NCBI GenBank assembly: GCA_037126765.1
Contig: JBBCBC010000025.1
Location: 13,671,639-13,735,638, forward strand
From: Stenogyne calaminthoides
Taxonomy: Eukaryota; Streptophyta; Magnoliopsida; Lamiales; Lamiaceae
Length of the DNA: 64,000 nt
Reading direction: 5' to 3'
A program made the position numbers and the translations under genes. Shown piece by piece: positions 1 through 11,513 of this stretch (positions are counted from its first letter, which is position 1; every line of letters starts with the position of its first letter). The notes beneath the pieces were generated by a model. It worked only from the letters and a program-made list of their open reading frames with translations. It was not told the DNA's origin and did not search any database.

Positions 1-970
1 TCTCTCTTCTTATCTTCTCTTCGGTCATCTCTATGATCATCTCTTCTGTCATCAGAACGATTTCTTTCTCATGATCTGTCAGAAGATCTCCTATCTCTTC
101 CTCTGCTGTTCTGATAGTCTCTGTAGAATTTCTGATATTTTCCGCAGTTGAATGTTGGATCTTTCAAGCTTTCTGGTCAGCAAAGCAATCTGTTCAGCCT
201 GACTTATGATATTTTCGATAGGTTCAGTAGACTTTGAACTGCTGTTGGCCGCTTTAAATGCAACCGCTTTTGATGTGGCAGGTGTTGCTTCAGCAGGCGA
301 CTCATCTTCTTCTTCTTCTTGGCCTCTTTAAATCAAGTCAAACTCATGAGCTTTTAGGCTCAGAAACAGGCTGCTTGGCTTCATCTTCGCAATATCGTGG
401 CAATCTTTTATCACAGTTACTTTCATGTCCCATTTCTTGGTCAGTGACCTCAAGATTTTGTAGTTGATGTCCTTGTTAGACATCTCTCGTCCCAGTTCAT
501 GAAGCTTGTTGACTGACATGGCGATTCTTCCATCGAGTTGATTTATGGTTTCATTGGGCAGCATCTTGAGTTTCTCAAACTTTACCAGTCCAGCTTGCAA
601 TTTGCTGTCCTTAATGAGATCATTTCCTTCGCACATCTCAGCAAGAGTATCTCACATCTGTTTGGCAGTCTTGAGATACTTGATCTTCTCACGTGTTATC
701 TTGTCCATCGTCTTCATGATGATGCGTCTGGCCACAGTATCCAGATTGGACAATTTTCTTTCCTCGACATCCATCAGTGAAGGACTCTTTCTGATTCTGG
801 CTCCAGTTGGATATTCTGGATCACCTCCTTCAGCTGGGTTGTTGTTCAAGAACTTCCATCATTCTGCTGCTTATTGCACCCAGATGATTGCTCATGAGTA
901 TGGTCCAGCCAGCATACTCATCAATAGAGAACTTAGGCAGATCATGATACATACCCGAAGTATTATCCAT
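1..970 (-). pseudogene. gag of SIRE-type Copia element (partial)
   Basis: This is the start of a Copia gag gene, reading from about 970 towards position 1 and running off the window. Two open pieces (849-652 and 636-328) look like the UBN2/Retrotran_gag family of plant Copia elements. The second holds the family's FEKLKM...LGREM...LRSL..WD spacing and a conserved KAHEF ending. The ATG at 970 is the first in-frame start after the primer-binding site and opens a short MDNTSG-type leader. Several stops and frameshifts break it, for example between the two open pieces, so it cannot give a full gag. The capsid protein would package element RNA in cytoplasmic particles. The SIRE assignment rests on gag similarity and on the LTR family, and is moderate. 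Confidence 0.7.
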
Positions 971-1095
971 GCTAAATGTGAGTTTTAAAAATAGATGAGT
1001 TTTAAAAATAGGTTTTTCAAGATCTGTTCAAGTGACCACAATGGTTCATCCTCAAGAACCAATGATACTCAAAGCCAGTGGTCCGTAGAACCACT

Positions 1096-1107
1096 GCTCT
1101 GATACCA
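1096..1107 (-). other. Primer-binding site, initiator tRNA-Met type
   Basis: On the minus strand this reads TGGTATCAGAGC, the standard Copia primer-binding site complementary to plant initiator tRNA-Met. It lies two bases inside the LTR end at 1110, which shows that 1110-2551 is a 5' LTR of a minus-strand element. Confidence 0.9.
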
Positions 1108-1109
1108 CT

Positions 1110-2551
1110 TGTAGGTCCCGAATAGGTTTTCGTGAGGGCAGAAGTCTAGAGGGGAGGGCTGAATAAACTTCTGAAAACTTTTGCTTGAGATCAGGTGTGA
1201 AAAGCACGTTTCCTGATCAGAGTGCGTGTGAATCAGTTTGGACTGATATCCAACTTACTGAACGCTTGAGGGCAGATCAGTTCGGTGTCTATCAGTTTAA
1301 CTGATGTGCAGAAGCTAAATTTTAACCCGTGTGAAAAACCAGTTTGTTAAATCAGAATTCTGAGTTATCTATTTTAAATCAGATGATAAACTGTCAAACT
1401 GATCAGATCAGGTGCTTGATGCAAATCTGACCCAGACTCAGAATATGCATGAAATATTTTAACAAGTAGTGTGAAGAGTGTAAAACTGTTAAAACAGATA
1501 AGGCACACCAGATTTTATAGTGGTTCGGACAACTTGTCCTAAGTCCACTTTTCCCTAACAGCAGGGGCACCAACTTAACCAACTTGACTTAGTTTAATGT
1601 GTTAGTCCAACACGATACAACAGATGTTTCAAGAGTTCTCACTTAAGCAATCCCAGAAATCAGAAACTAGAAACCCTAGTCTGAAATCTTGCTAAACAAA
1701 CTTAACCTAACTTTTTGGTTTGGGTATAAGATTTGTTGTGTTCCAACTAGAATTCTATCCTAGTATATGAGTAGCCTAAGGCTGGAGGATAAGAATTCTA
1801 TGCTAAGAAATTTATGGAATGAACACGTAGAATGAATCTTGATTTGTGTTCTTCGTGCGGAAATCTTGCTTGAGCTTGAGCTTGATAATAATTTTCGTTG
1901 CCTTACTATGAAGGTTGATCCCATATTTATAGACCTTGAAATCAAAGAGCCGTTGGAGTGCAATTTGAATCTCGGGCTATTTTTGGTAGCTTGCAGGCTT
2001 GATTTGACGTGCTCAGGAAGGCCATGCTGTCTTTGAGCAATTTCGTCCTTTCTAGTTGTTTGTCCTGATATGCCATATCCTGCATCGTCAGATCCGTACA
2101 TACGTGTCGATCTCTGAGTGGCTAACAGGTACATTTATTCGGTGCTCTGTAAAGCCAACCAAGTTGACATTCTTCTGTTCTGATCTTTATCGTATGCCTT
2201 TGATAAGTAGATAAGCTTATCAAGTTTCTAACTTAGCTTGACTTGATCAGTATCCTTCGGATCAGTAATCTCAAGTCTTCTGATATGGTTGTCTTAGCAT
2301 CAACCTATCGACTCTACTGACGTACTCAAGACTAAGTCTTCTGGTCTTGTTCTTCTGATCTTCATTTCTGATCTTCTTCAAGACTTAGTCTATACATATT
2401 GAGTTCCCCCTCAATATGTGGCCTATTCTAATTCATCAGCTGTCTAACATGTTCAGCTGGTTTCCTATCAAAACATCAGTCGATTAATAGGTTCGACTGG
2501 TCCTATTACAACTGTTTTGGTACTTCCATCAAAACTACAATTTTCCCAACA
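1110..2551 (-). repeat. 5' LTR of minus-strand SIRE-type Copia element
   Basis: The repeat is about 1.44 kb. On the minus strand it begins TGTTGGGAAAA and ends GGGACCTACA, followed at once by the PBS. A TATA-like sequence lies near 1925-1932 on the minus strand. Its 3' half matches the fragment at 40010-40831, including the same 'ctataaata' promoter block and the same pyrimidine-rich end. It belongs to the same broad family as the LTRs at 45433-47069 and 57434-59544. The matching 3' LTR lies outside the window, so no TSD can be tested. Confidence 0.8.
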
Positions 2552-2794
2552 GTATTTGCTTAGGTGTCGTGTTGTGGTTAATTTCGTCTATGTGTCGTCT
2601 TGTGGTTAATTTCGCTTACGTGTCTAATGATGTATTTTTTTTCTTATGTGGCACAATTATAGTGAACATATATTATTTTTAGACAAAGTCTAGTATAAAA
2701 ATTTACATACATGAAAAAACTTTTATTTTGACCAAAACTTTTATTTTGACCAAGTAAAAATAAGAACAAGGATAAAATTGTTGCTGGCAGGATT

Positions 2795-2990
2795 CAAACA
2801 CTAGGCACGGAAGCGCTTGGAAGAAGGTCTGACCACTCTTCTATAGCAACTAGTGTCAAAAGATTTAGTTTTACTAATACCTAGTTTTGTGAATAAAACA
2901 AAATTTTTTAAAAAAAATGTCACTTACAGGTTTCGTTCCTGAGGCTTGAAGGCGCTAGGAGGAAGGCCTAACCACTCCTCCATAAAACTT
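2795..2990 (-). repeat. Two diverged tRNA-like (SINE-like) footprints
   Basis: Read on the minus strand, 2990-2925 and 2865-2795 each carry a box A-like AGTGGTTAGGCC or AGTGGTCAGACC. Each is followed about 30-35 bases later by a box B-like block resembling GGTTCGAAnCC (GTTTGAATCCTGCC in the lower copy). Spacing and order fit a tRNA-derived RNA polymerase III promoter, and the two copies are diverged from each other. I see no poly-A tail or target duplication. They could be a decayed SINE pair or a tRNA-related repeat. Confidence 0.3.
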
Positions 2991-3189
2991 ATTTAGTAAA
3001 ATTGAGTTTTTATATATAATAACCAATAATATTTTATTTTAATTAAGGATATATATTTAATTAAGAATATATATTTAAGGATATATATTTAACTAATGTT
3101 TCCCTATATATTTGAATAAACTAGATAATTAACTCTATTTTACAGTATTATTTCTATTTACAAATTATACGTATAATACATTTAAAATA

Positions 3190-3600
3190 ATTTTTTATTT
3201 TAATATTGTAATGTTTTGCATCTAATATTGTTTCGTGTTGATTAGATCATCTTCATAAATTACCTTAATTTTCCTTATGTTTAAATTATAATATTGTTAT
3301 TTTTTTTGTAATACTGTTATATTTTTGCATGTAATACTGTTATGTGTTGTTTGTAATACTGTTATGTTTTTACTTGTAATACTGATTCAATTTTCTATTG
3401 GAAATTAAAATAGAAGGTATTAATGATTGTTGATTATCAATTTTAATACTGCTTCAACTATATATTTAATACACTTCATCAAAATTTTATTTTTTTCTTA
3501 TTTAGGATGTCATACTTTATTCTTTTTTTTGTAATACTGTTATATTTTTCATATAATACTGTCTATGTTTTGATTGTAATACTACTTTTGTTTAAATTTA
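3190..3600. repeat. Degenerate TAATACTGTTAT repeat tract
   Basis: The core 'taatactg' recurs about ten times with irregular 25-60 bp spacing, usually followed by 'ttatgttttt'. It is a decayed microsatellite-like array in very AT-rich DNA. Confidence 0.6.
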
Positions 3601-3699
3601 AAACCCTTCAAAACTTATATTTTTTCTATGTTTTGAATTTATGATACAAGAAATGCTTTCAAAACCACTGGAAGGAAAATGCTTCTTTATTGTTCAAGA

Positions 3700-4403
3700 C
3701 TATATGTGAAGAAAACACACCATATGCATCTGCAATTGGTTCCATCATGTACGCCATGACTTGCACCAAGCCTGATGTGGCCTTCGCTGCCAGCATCACT
3801 GGTAGATACTAGCAGAATCCAGGTGAACCTCACTGGATTGCTATCAAGAACATTCTGAAGTACCTCAGACATACTAAAGATTGTTTTCTTGTCAACGAAG
3901 GACAGTCAGAGCTAGTTGTAGCTGGCTATGCTGACGTCAGTTTCCAATCCAACTGTGATGATTACAAATCACAGTCAGGCTATGCCTTCACTCTCAATGG
4001 TGGGGTGGTTAGTTGGAATAGTTCCAAGCAAGAGACAACTGCAGACTCAACAACTGAAGCTGAGTACAAAGCTGCGGTAGAAGCTGCCAAAGAAGCTGTC
4101 TGGATAAAACAGTTCTTAAGTGAGCTAGGGGTAGTTCCGAGTGCCAGCAGTCCAATAAAGTTGTATTGTGACAACACTGGTGCGGTTGCGCAAGCAAAGG
4201 AACCAAGATCCAATAACAAAAACAAGCATGTACCGAGACGTTATCACTTGATACGAGAGATAATTGCTAGAGGAGAAATAGAGTTAGAAAGTGTTCCCAC
4301 AGAAGAGAATCTGACTGATCCTTTCACCAAAGCTTTGAGTGTTCATGTACATACTAGACATTTTAATGGTCTAGGGGTTAGACATGTAGGTGATTGGCTC
4401 TAG
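3700..4403 (+). pseudogene. Copia RT end and RNase H (family C), 5' truncated
   Basis: This is the C-terminal end of a Copia polyprotein. From about 3714 the frame reads PYASAIGSIMYAM...TKPDVAFA, the standard end of the Copia reverse transcriptase, with a stop inside (TAG near 3810). The RNase H part has the expected order: YADVSFQ, the SGYAFTLNGGVVSW block, STTEAEYKA, the CDNTGAVAQAKEP block, YHLIREI and LTDPFTKAL. The last 132 residues (4005-4403) are open and end just before a polypurine tract and LTR. RNase H removes RNA from the RNA-DNA hybrid during reverse transcription. Everything upstream (gag, PR, INT, RT core) is missing. Confidence 0.85.
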
Positions 4404-4417
4404 TCCAAGTGGGAGAT

Positions 4418-5964
4418 TGTTAGTGTTAGTGTCCTAGAGACAATCCTATTGTAAGGACATAATGCTAAGATAATATTCAGTTTTGGTTTTAATATTATTG
4501 TTTATTTAATATTAAATGTATGACATTACACTTGTTTGAATATTATGTTTGGTTGTTTGCATGTATTCTTATTTGTGTTCCAATGAGTCATTGTTGTCAT
4601 TGAGATTGTGAGAACTCAAACGACTTAAGCATGATTCTCAAATAGCCCCGATCAAGGATCATCAAGAATGGGATATTGATGATGCAATGGAGATTGGTGT
4701 GGGATCTGCATCATACTCTTAGAGAGTGTAGTAAGATCTCACTTACTACGAGATACTAGGTATCTCATGATGGATTCACAATTACCTTAGAGGTTATTGG
4801 TATACCCATCCGAGAAACCATTTGATGTAATTCCACAATATGTGTCTATGGGTGTCTCGGTTAGTGGGAGAGATGTGATACTCCTTTGACTTGAGGTCAA
4901 CACGCACAACATGTGCGGAGTGATGAACTTTGACCATAACCGACGCTTGCACCCTTCCATGGGTAGATATGGCTTGGATTGGGTTCATCACGAAATGCAT
5001 GTGCATGGTAGTTGAGCCAAGAATATGATTCATTCCTCAATGTGGATTTAGAGAGAATACTCATCTTCTCATCATAATTGGATCTAAGTTATCGACAAAT
5101 GCACATCAACTTGGACTTTGTGGCCAAGTGTGATATAAATGATCAATTAGTGATTAGAGATAATATGTTTAAGTTATTTGAATAGACACTTCATCATGTT
5201 CAAGATTTAATCGAGTATTCGCGAACGAAAGGAACTTATCGTAATAGCCCATGTTTCAGTTACAGGTAGTTGCACGTTTCTCGCTACGCACCTCATATAT
5301 TGAGAATATTTGATTTATTGTCTAGGGTTCAATTAAGACCATTAGTTTTACTAATCGTTCGATATATGAGGGTCTATGGGTCACACAACAAGTAATTCCC
5401 TTTACAGATTAAAGTTGATTGATTAAGTATTAAATTGGATTTAATATATAATTTATGGCGAATTAATAATATTTTAATTTGGAATTAATTATTATTACTG
5501 TTTAATTAAATTGGATTTAGTTAAATAGGAATCTCAAATAATATATGGAATATTATTGTAAGAAAATATATTTAGGAAAAATCAAATCTATGGGATTTGA
5601 TTTGCAAGATTAGGAAATAATATTCCTAATAAAGATAGCTTAAGATTTAAGTTGGACTTCCCCTATATATATGAGATCCTAGGGATTCATTAAAACACTA
5701 CAAGAAAACCTAAGTTCTCCATAAAATCTCTTGTCAGAATTTTTCTAGCAAATTCATCTTGGGGATTCAACGCTGACAAATCTGTGTGGATCTGCTAACG
5801 GGGATTATGTGGATACCATAATGGAGGAATTTGTGTACAATTTACTGTAAGGATTCTGTTTATGATTATTCATATTTAATTATGCAATTATATGTTCGTT
5901 GTTGGTGAACTGTTTAATTCCGTTGCACATGTATTACGTGTTTACGTGCCTCTATATTCCAACA
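4418..5964 (+). repeat. 3' LTR of Copia family C
   Basis: The sequence AAGTGGGAGAT is a polypurine tract directly upstream of TGTTAGTGTTAG, the LTR start. The LTR is about 1.55 kb and ends TATATTCCAACA, giving TGTT...AACA ends. A promoter-like 'cctatatatatgag' lies near 5663. It differs in sequence from the B-family LTRs. Its right end abuts the inner part of a B-family LTR at 5965, so the two elements are fused by nested insertion or recombination. Confidence 0.8.
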
Positions 5965-6758
5965 GAGAGCCCATTGGAGGTCCAATCTTAATTCTCCTAA
6001 AGGCCCCTCAAGTTGCCCAATATAAGTCCAATTAATGAAAAGGAGAAGAAATTAATATTGCCTATTTTTTGCCTATTATTTTCGAAAAAAAAATTAAGGA
6101 AAAGAAGAGAAAAGATTTTCTTGATTTTCTTGAAAAGATTTTTATTGAAAAAGATAAAAGTATTCTTGGAATACAAGATTATCCCATAAATTCAAGAAAT
6201 CCCAAATCTTGTTTCTTCACTTAAAGATTTCGAAAATTTTATTATAATGGGAGGAAAATATCTTTTGTGATTATTTATGGAAAATAGGTATGAGATATAT
6301 TCAAGATTGTATCTTGGAGAAAATACAAGGAAATTTCCCATGAAGCCCTAAATCACTAATTTTCGTCCCCCCTAGTTCTTATAAATAGGGGATACATTTT
6401 TCATCCCCTACACAATTCCAGTCTTGGAAAAATTAGAAATCCACAAAGGTGGTGCAATATTTTTTTTCTCCTTTGTTATAATGAATCCTCCACCGGATTA
6501 CGGGCAAGGACTTGGGACATACTTGAGAAGGAACTTAAGTTGATCCATCGTCTCAAAGGTTGTCACTTCAAGAGGTACGTTTTCCATAAACTCCTAGATT
6601 CTGCATGTGTAGGAATTTACGTGAAATTATTGTACGCATGATTATTGTTGGTATTTGCTAATTGAATTAATAGGTTAATTCATGTTAGAAATAATTGTTC
6701 AATTTAAATTTGTATTTAATTGCACCTCGAATAGATCCGGGCATACTATTCCCCAACA
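5965..6758 (+). repeat. 5' LTR of B1, 5' truncated
   Basis: This is the 3' part of a B-family LTR, starting inside the shared block 'agcccattggaggtcc' and ending ATTCCCCAACA at 6758. A TATA box (TATAAATAG, 6380-6388) lies about 380 bp before the end. The first kilobase is missing compared with complete copies such as 41115-42780. Confidence 0.85.
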
Positions 6759-8219
6759 ACTGACATCAAAGCCTCGGTTTCAAGCTCTGTAATTTAAATT
6801 GTTGTTCATTAAATTTTTTTGAAATTGGATAGTAGAATTGCTAGATCTTTTTTGCAGGTATCCAATTGTCATGGTATTTAATGTTTATTTATTTCATGTG
6901 TATGTATGGTTTTTAATTCGATTAGTTCGAATTCGTTATTCTCGTGAAAAAATCCACGAGTAGATTAGGATATTTTTGTTTATTTGTTCAATGGAATAAA
7001 CTAGTCTAGATTTAAGGTTTATTTATTTTTCCGTTAAATAAAATGTAACCGAATCGAAGACAAAGATGGGGAATTAAAGACGGATCCAGAACCGGGCGTA
7101 GGTGATGTGTGTCGTGCAAAACGTGCCAAGGGAGGCACACGCACGACGCAGATGCTACCAGGTGCGCCAAGCACAGACGCAGGTCCACTAGGATTCACGG
7201 GGGCCGAAGGCCCCAAGCCCGTGCCCCTAGAAACCGAGCGCCGGGCAAGGATCGGGCGGGAGCTGCGCGCGAGGCACACGAGCACTCCCAAGCAGAAGCA
7301 AGCGCGCAGGCGGAGCGGCGTGCGCACGAGCGCGCTCGCGTTCCACGCTGCGAGCTAGTCACCACGTGCGCACGGGCGTCGATCGTTGTGCACTGCGCGC
7401 ACACGAGTATCGGGTGATGTGCGATGCGCATGCACGTGCAGGGTGGCAGACATGTTGTTCAGTTCGGTGCGTGATGTGGCATGATGTGTCGTGACGAAAT
7501 TATTTTTTCGAGACGAACGAGTGGAAGAACTTCAAGACGGGGGATTTCTCAAGATCAAGAAAAGAAAATTAAACCATGACAGTTGGATATTTTGTGCCCA
7601 ATATGTTTAATTTTTTTTTAAATTGTTTAATTTGTTTGCATGAGAAATTGCTATGAAAATCTCAACTTGAAAATTACTAAGTATGTTTTAAATAATTAAT
7701 TTGTTTTTTTTTTTTGAAAAATCAAATTATTTTTTACCTCCATGATTTATTTATTTGTGAAATCTTTTGGAGAAATTTCCCCAATGGAACGGTCAAAAGA
7801 TAGCCATCACATGAATAAATTCCTAAGGAATGATTGTGAATTATTATTAGTGGCGACAATGACCCTCCCAACGAGGCTTGATCAAAACGAAGTAATAATT
7901 CTGTATTTAATCATGGTTATTACTTAGGTATAAAATTGATATGCATATACTTCCCCGAAGTCTCTGTCAATTTTATATGGTCAAGTGGGAGCAAACTATT
8001 AATTGTGAATTAAAGGTTTGTAACTGTCTTTTTTTGTAACCTGCATGAATGTGTTTAAATAGATAGTTCACCCAACGTGACCTATTTAAACTGTCTTGAG
8101 ATTTTGGCTGATGCATGTTCATATTCTTTTGAGATTTTAATATGCTACATGTGATCGAATTATGTGATAAGTTTTGTGATTAAATCGTTAATTCAAAATA
8201 TGTTTATTTTTAGTTCAGC
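6759..8219 (+). other. B1 leader with degraded PBS and GC-rich island
   Basis: The bases after the LTR (ctgacatcaaagcc) are a decayed form of the tRNA-Met primer site TGGTATCAGAGC. From about 7085 to 7490 the leader is strikingly GC- and CpG-rich in otherwise AT-rich DNA. The same island sits at the same place in the other B copies. The short overlapping open frames inside it on both strands look like a by-product of GC content. The rest is untranslated leader up to the gag ATG at 8220. Confidence 0.7.
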
Positions 8220-8985
8220 ATGTTGCAATCTTTTAATCTACCTTTTAATATACTTAAAAACCATCAATTGACTGGTGAAACTATGTTGATTGGAATCGTA
8301 AACTATCAATCGTCCTAACTACACAACATCATAACTGGGTTCTCACTGTACCTAAACCCGAAAAACCTGCCGAGAATGTCGAAGAAACGGATAAGAGGGG
8401 GTATAATGAATGGGAGCAGTCCAAGGAAATGGTGAAGTGTATCATCTTGACTTCCTTGTCGGATTTATTGAGACATCTTCACCAAGACATTGCTGCTGCA
8501 GACATTATGCAAAGTCTTAAAGATATGTTTTCACATCCGACCCATACAGCTAAGCAGAACACCAAGCAAGACATGGTCAAGCTAAAAATGGTGGAGGGAA
8601 CGCCCGTAAGGGAGCACGTTCTCAAGATATTGGCTTATTTTAACAAACTTGAGATTCTTGGTGATAAGTGTAATCTCGAAACTAAAATCGATTTTATTCT
8701 CCATTCTCTACCGAAGAGCTTTGATCATTTTTATCTAAACTACCTGATGAGCGATCAGGAGTACACTTTGCATGATCTAATGCAAGCTCTAGATTCGGCT
8801 GAGAAGATAATGGGACACCAAAATCAGTACTGGGTGACAAATAGACCTTCTACTCTTTCTTGACCAATGGATGGTAAGAATGAGGAAAAGGCAAAAGGTC
8901 AAGACCAAGCCAGTTTAAGTGTTGCTCAGAGAAAAGTTAAAATAAGTCAAGGGTAATACTCATGCACTAGTTGTTGAAACTTGTT
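8220..8985 (+). pseudogene. gag of B1, broken and lacking its zinc knuckle
   Basis: The ATG at 8220 opens MLQSFNLPFNILK, matching the gag start of copy B3 at 49168, but stops soon follow. The main open piece is 8429-8863, with the capsid block KMVEGTPVREHVLK...LNKLE and FILHSLPKSF typical of plant Copia gag (UBN2). It ends at a stop at 8861-8863. Compared with B3, about 100 bp encoding the lysine-rich tail and the CCHC knuckle are gone. The sequence jumps from AQRKVK to the region before the protease. Without the knuckle, RNA packaging would be expected to fail. Confidence 0.75.
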
Positions 8986-9420
8986 TAGCGGCGTATGCCT
9001 CCCATTCGTGGGTAGGGGATACAAGAACTACTAATCATGTTTGTTTCACTTTACAGGGGTTCCAGCTAACTCGGCAACTTAGTGGGAGTGAGATCCTCAT
9101 CACACTGGGCGATGCTACGAGAGTGGCAGCTGAAGCAGTGAGAGAAGTGAAGCTATCTTTTGAAGATAGATTTTTAATTTTAAGAGATGTTCTTTACGTT
9201 CCATGCTTTAGAAAGAATTTAATTTTAGTTTCTAAACTCTTTATGGATGGATATTCTGTTTCTTTTACTAAGCAAGTTACTACTTTTTAAAATGACATGT
9301 TTATCTGTTCTGGAACGTTATCGAACAATCTCTACATAATTATCTGTTCACACCACTTACAAAATGCATCCTATAACACATCGACTGTTTTGAATTAAAG
9401 AAAGTGTTCTTTAGATATGA
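8986..9420 (+). pseudogene. Protease and pre-integrase region of B1
   Basis: This is a Copia aspartic protease remnant. The active-site triplet appears at 9018-9026 as DTR instead of the DTG seen in copy B3. The downstream TNHVC, LSGSEILITLGDATRV and LRDVLYVP blocks are preserved. Loss of the glycine next to the catalytic Asp should abolish activity. A stop near 9287 and another near 9398 interrupt the link to the integrase. Confidence 0.7.
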
Positions 9421-10430
9421 ACGAAACACTACTATGGCATCTAAGACTCGATCATATTAATCTAAAAAGGATTTAAAGGTTGGTACAAGACGGATCATTG
9501 AAGTCTCTCCGGGTTGAACCGTTTCCAACCTGCGAATCTTGTTTAGAGGGTAAAATGACCAAGAGGGCATTTGGATCCAAGGGGAATAGAGCCACTAAAG
9601 TGTTAGAGATCGTTCATACTGACGTATGTGGTCCAATTTCAATCAAAGCAAGAGGAGGTTATGAGTACTTCGTTACGTTTATCGATGATTACTCAAGATA
9701 TGGATACATTTTCCTTATGAAGCATAAGTCCGAGACCTTCGATAAGTTCAAAGAATTTATGGCTGAAGCAGAGAAACATAAAGAAAATAGTATCAAGTTT
9801 CTACGATCTGATCGTGTAGGAGAATACCTCAGCGATGATTTTCTGAACTACTTATCAAATGAAGGGATTGTATCCCAGTTAACTGCTCCAGGTACCCCTC
9901 AACAAAATGGGGTAGTAGAACAAAGAAACAAAACTCTTTTAGAAATGGTCAGATCAATGATGAGTTATTCGGATCTTCCCAAGTGGTTTTTGGGGTATGC
10001 ATTGGAAACAACAACTTACATTCTAAACATGGTACCATCCAAATCGATTCCTAAAATCCCAAAAGAACTGTGGACCGGGCGCAAGCCCAGTCTAAGACAC
10101 ATAAGAATTTGGGGTTATCCGACTTACGCGTTGGACAAGAAAGCCGGTAAGTTGGACCCACATTCGGAATTAAGGTTGTTTATAGGGTATCCCAAGGGAA
10201 CGAAAGGGTGTATGTTCTATGGTCCCAATGATCAAAGATTTGTAATAAGTACACACTTTAGATTCTTGGAAAAAGACTACATGAACAATAGAAAGCCCAA
10301 CAGTGAGATTACCTTAAATGAATTAAGAGGGCCAACTCCAACACCAACTGTACAAGTCGATATACCAAACGTCACACCTACACAACCGAAACCTCGTCAT
10401 AGTGGGAGGGTTGTTAGACAACCCGAGTGA
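9421..10430 (+). pseudogene. Copia integrase of B1
   Basis: The integrase joins element cDNA to host DNA in the nucleus. The zinc-binding HHCC region is visible (WHLRL.HI before 9480, CESCLEGK just after). In the open 9480-10430 stretch the catalytic triad is present: D in HTDVCGP, D in SDRVGEY, E in NGVVEQRN. SDRVGEY replaces the usual SDRGGEY. The C-terminal GKLD..SELRLFIGYP and YGPNDQRFVIS blocks of Copia integrases follow. It ends with TGA at 10428-10430 in the context RVVRQPE-stop-FLGIGESSD. Copy B3 has an arginine CGA here, so this is a CGA-to-TGA change, and the frame continues into RT. Confidence 0.85.
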
Positions 10431-11513
10431 TTCTTGGGGATAGGAGAGTCTTCAGACTTGATCTCAGTAGAAGAATCAGACTCATGGTCTTACAACGAGG
10501 CGATCCAAGACAAGGATGCAGATTCTTGGCAAACGGCGATGGAAGCCGAGATGGGTTCTACAGATCATAATCAAGTGTGGGAGCTAATAGAACCACCCAA
10601 TGGGGTAGAACCCATTGGCTGCAAGTGGGTTTACAAGAGAAAAAGAGGACCGGGCGGGAAGATTGAGACCTTCAAGGCTAGACTTGTGGCAAAAGGGTAT
10701 ACTCAGAAAGAAAGGATCAATTATGAGGAAACCTTTTCGCCTGTAGCTATGCTCAAATCCGTCAGTATTCTCTTGTCTATAGCTGCACATCTAGATTTTG
10801 AGATCTGGCAAATGGATGTAAAGATAGCTTTCCTAAACGGAAGCCTTGAAGAAGAAATTTATATGCGCCAACTCGAAGGCTTCATTGCGAAAGGCTAAGA
10901 GCATCTCATTTGCAAGCTTAAGAAGTCCATTTACGGACTAACGTAAGAATCCCGAGCTTGGAACCAATGTTTTGATCAAGCTATAAAATCCTACGATTTC
11001 GATCAAAATGAGTTCGAGAGTTCTGTATACAGAAAGTGTGTCGGAACTGCCTTGGTATTCTTAGCATTATATGTAGATGACATTCTACTCATCGGAAATG
11101 ATGTAAAGGTGTTGTCAGACATGAGGGTGTGGCTGTCAAATCAGTTTGATATGAAAGACTTAGGAGAAGCCGGTCACAACCTAGGGATTAAGATCACTCG
11201 AAATCGCAGGAAAATGATGATTGGCTTATCCCAAGCTTCATACATAAACACTGTTTTGAAGCGATTCAGCATGCAGGATTCCAAGAAGGGCTTCTTACCT
11301 TCCAGACATGGAATCCATCTATCAAAAGAAATGTGTCCTAAGACACAGAACGAGATAGATGACATGAGGAGAATTCCATATGCATCGGCAGTTGGAAGCC
11401 TCATGTATGCAATATTGTGCACAAGGCCGGATATTTGCTTTGTCGTAGGAATGGTAGCAAGATATCAGAGTAATCCAGGAAAAGAACACTGGACTGCTGT
11501 TAAAACATTCTGA
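10431..11513 (+). pseudogene. Copia reverse transcriptase of B1
   Basis: The RT_RVT2 domain of Copia. Blocks in order: SWQTAMEAEM, IGCKWVYKRKRG, FKARLVAKGYTQ, ETFSPVAMLKS, QMDVKIAFLNGSLEEEIYM and the catalytic YVDD (near 11072). Then come LGIKITRNR and PYASAVGSLMYA...TRPDI. Stops at 10896-10898 (TAA, in a KG-stop-EHL context that is usually Gln) and near 10944 break it. The frame is lost at 11513 by a one-base change (VKTF-stop). INT and RT are in one frame apart from these stops, as in a single Copia polyprotein. Confidence 0.85.

Larger units (their letters stand above)
2552..3690. other. AT-rich spacer without a recognisable gene
   Basis: This stretch has no credible coding sequence. It starts with a tandem duplication of about 29 bp (2563-2621, containing 'ttgtggttaatttcg'). 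It then holds two tRNA-like footprints and a long run of a degenerate TAATACTG repeat, listed separately. It lies between two transposon remnants and may be old insertion debris. Confidence 0.6.

Noticed and set aside
7034..7431. Several overlapping open frames on both strands in a GC-rich stretch
   Set aside because: They lie in the untranslated leader of B1, overlap each other on opposite strands and share no protein similarity with the matching islands of other copies.
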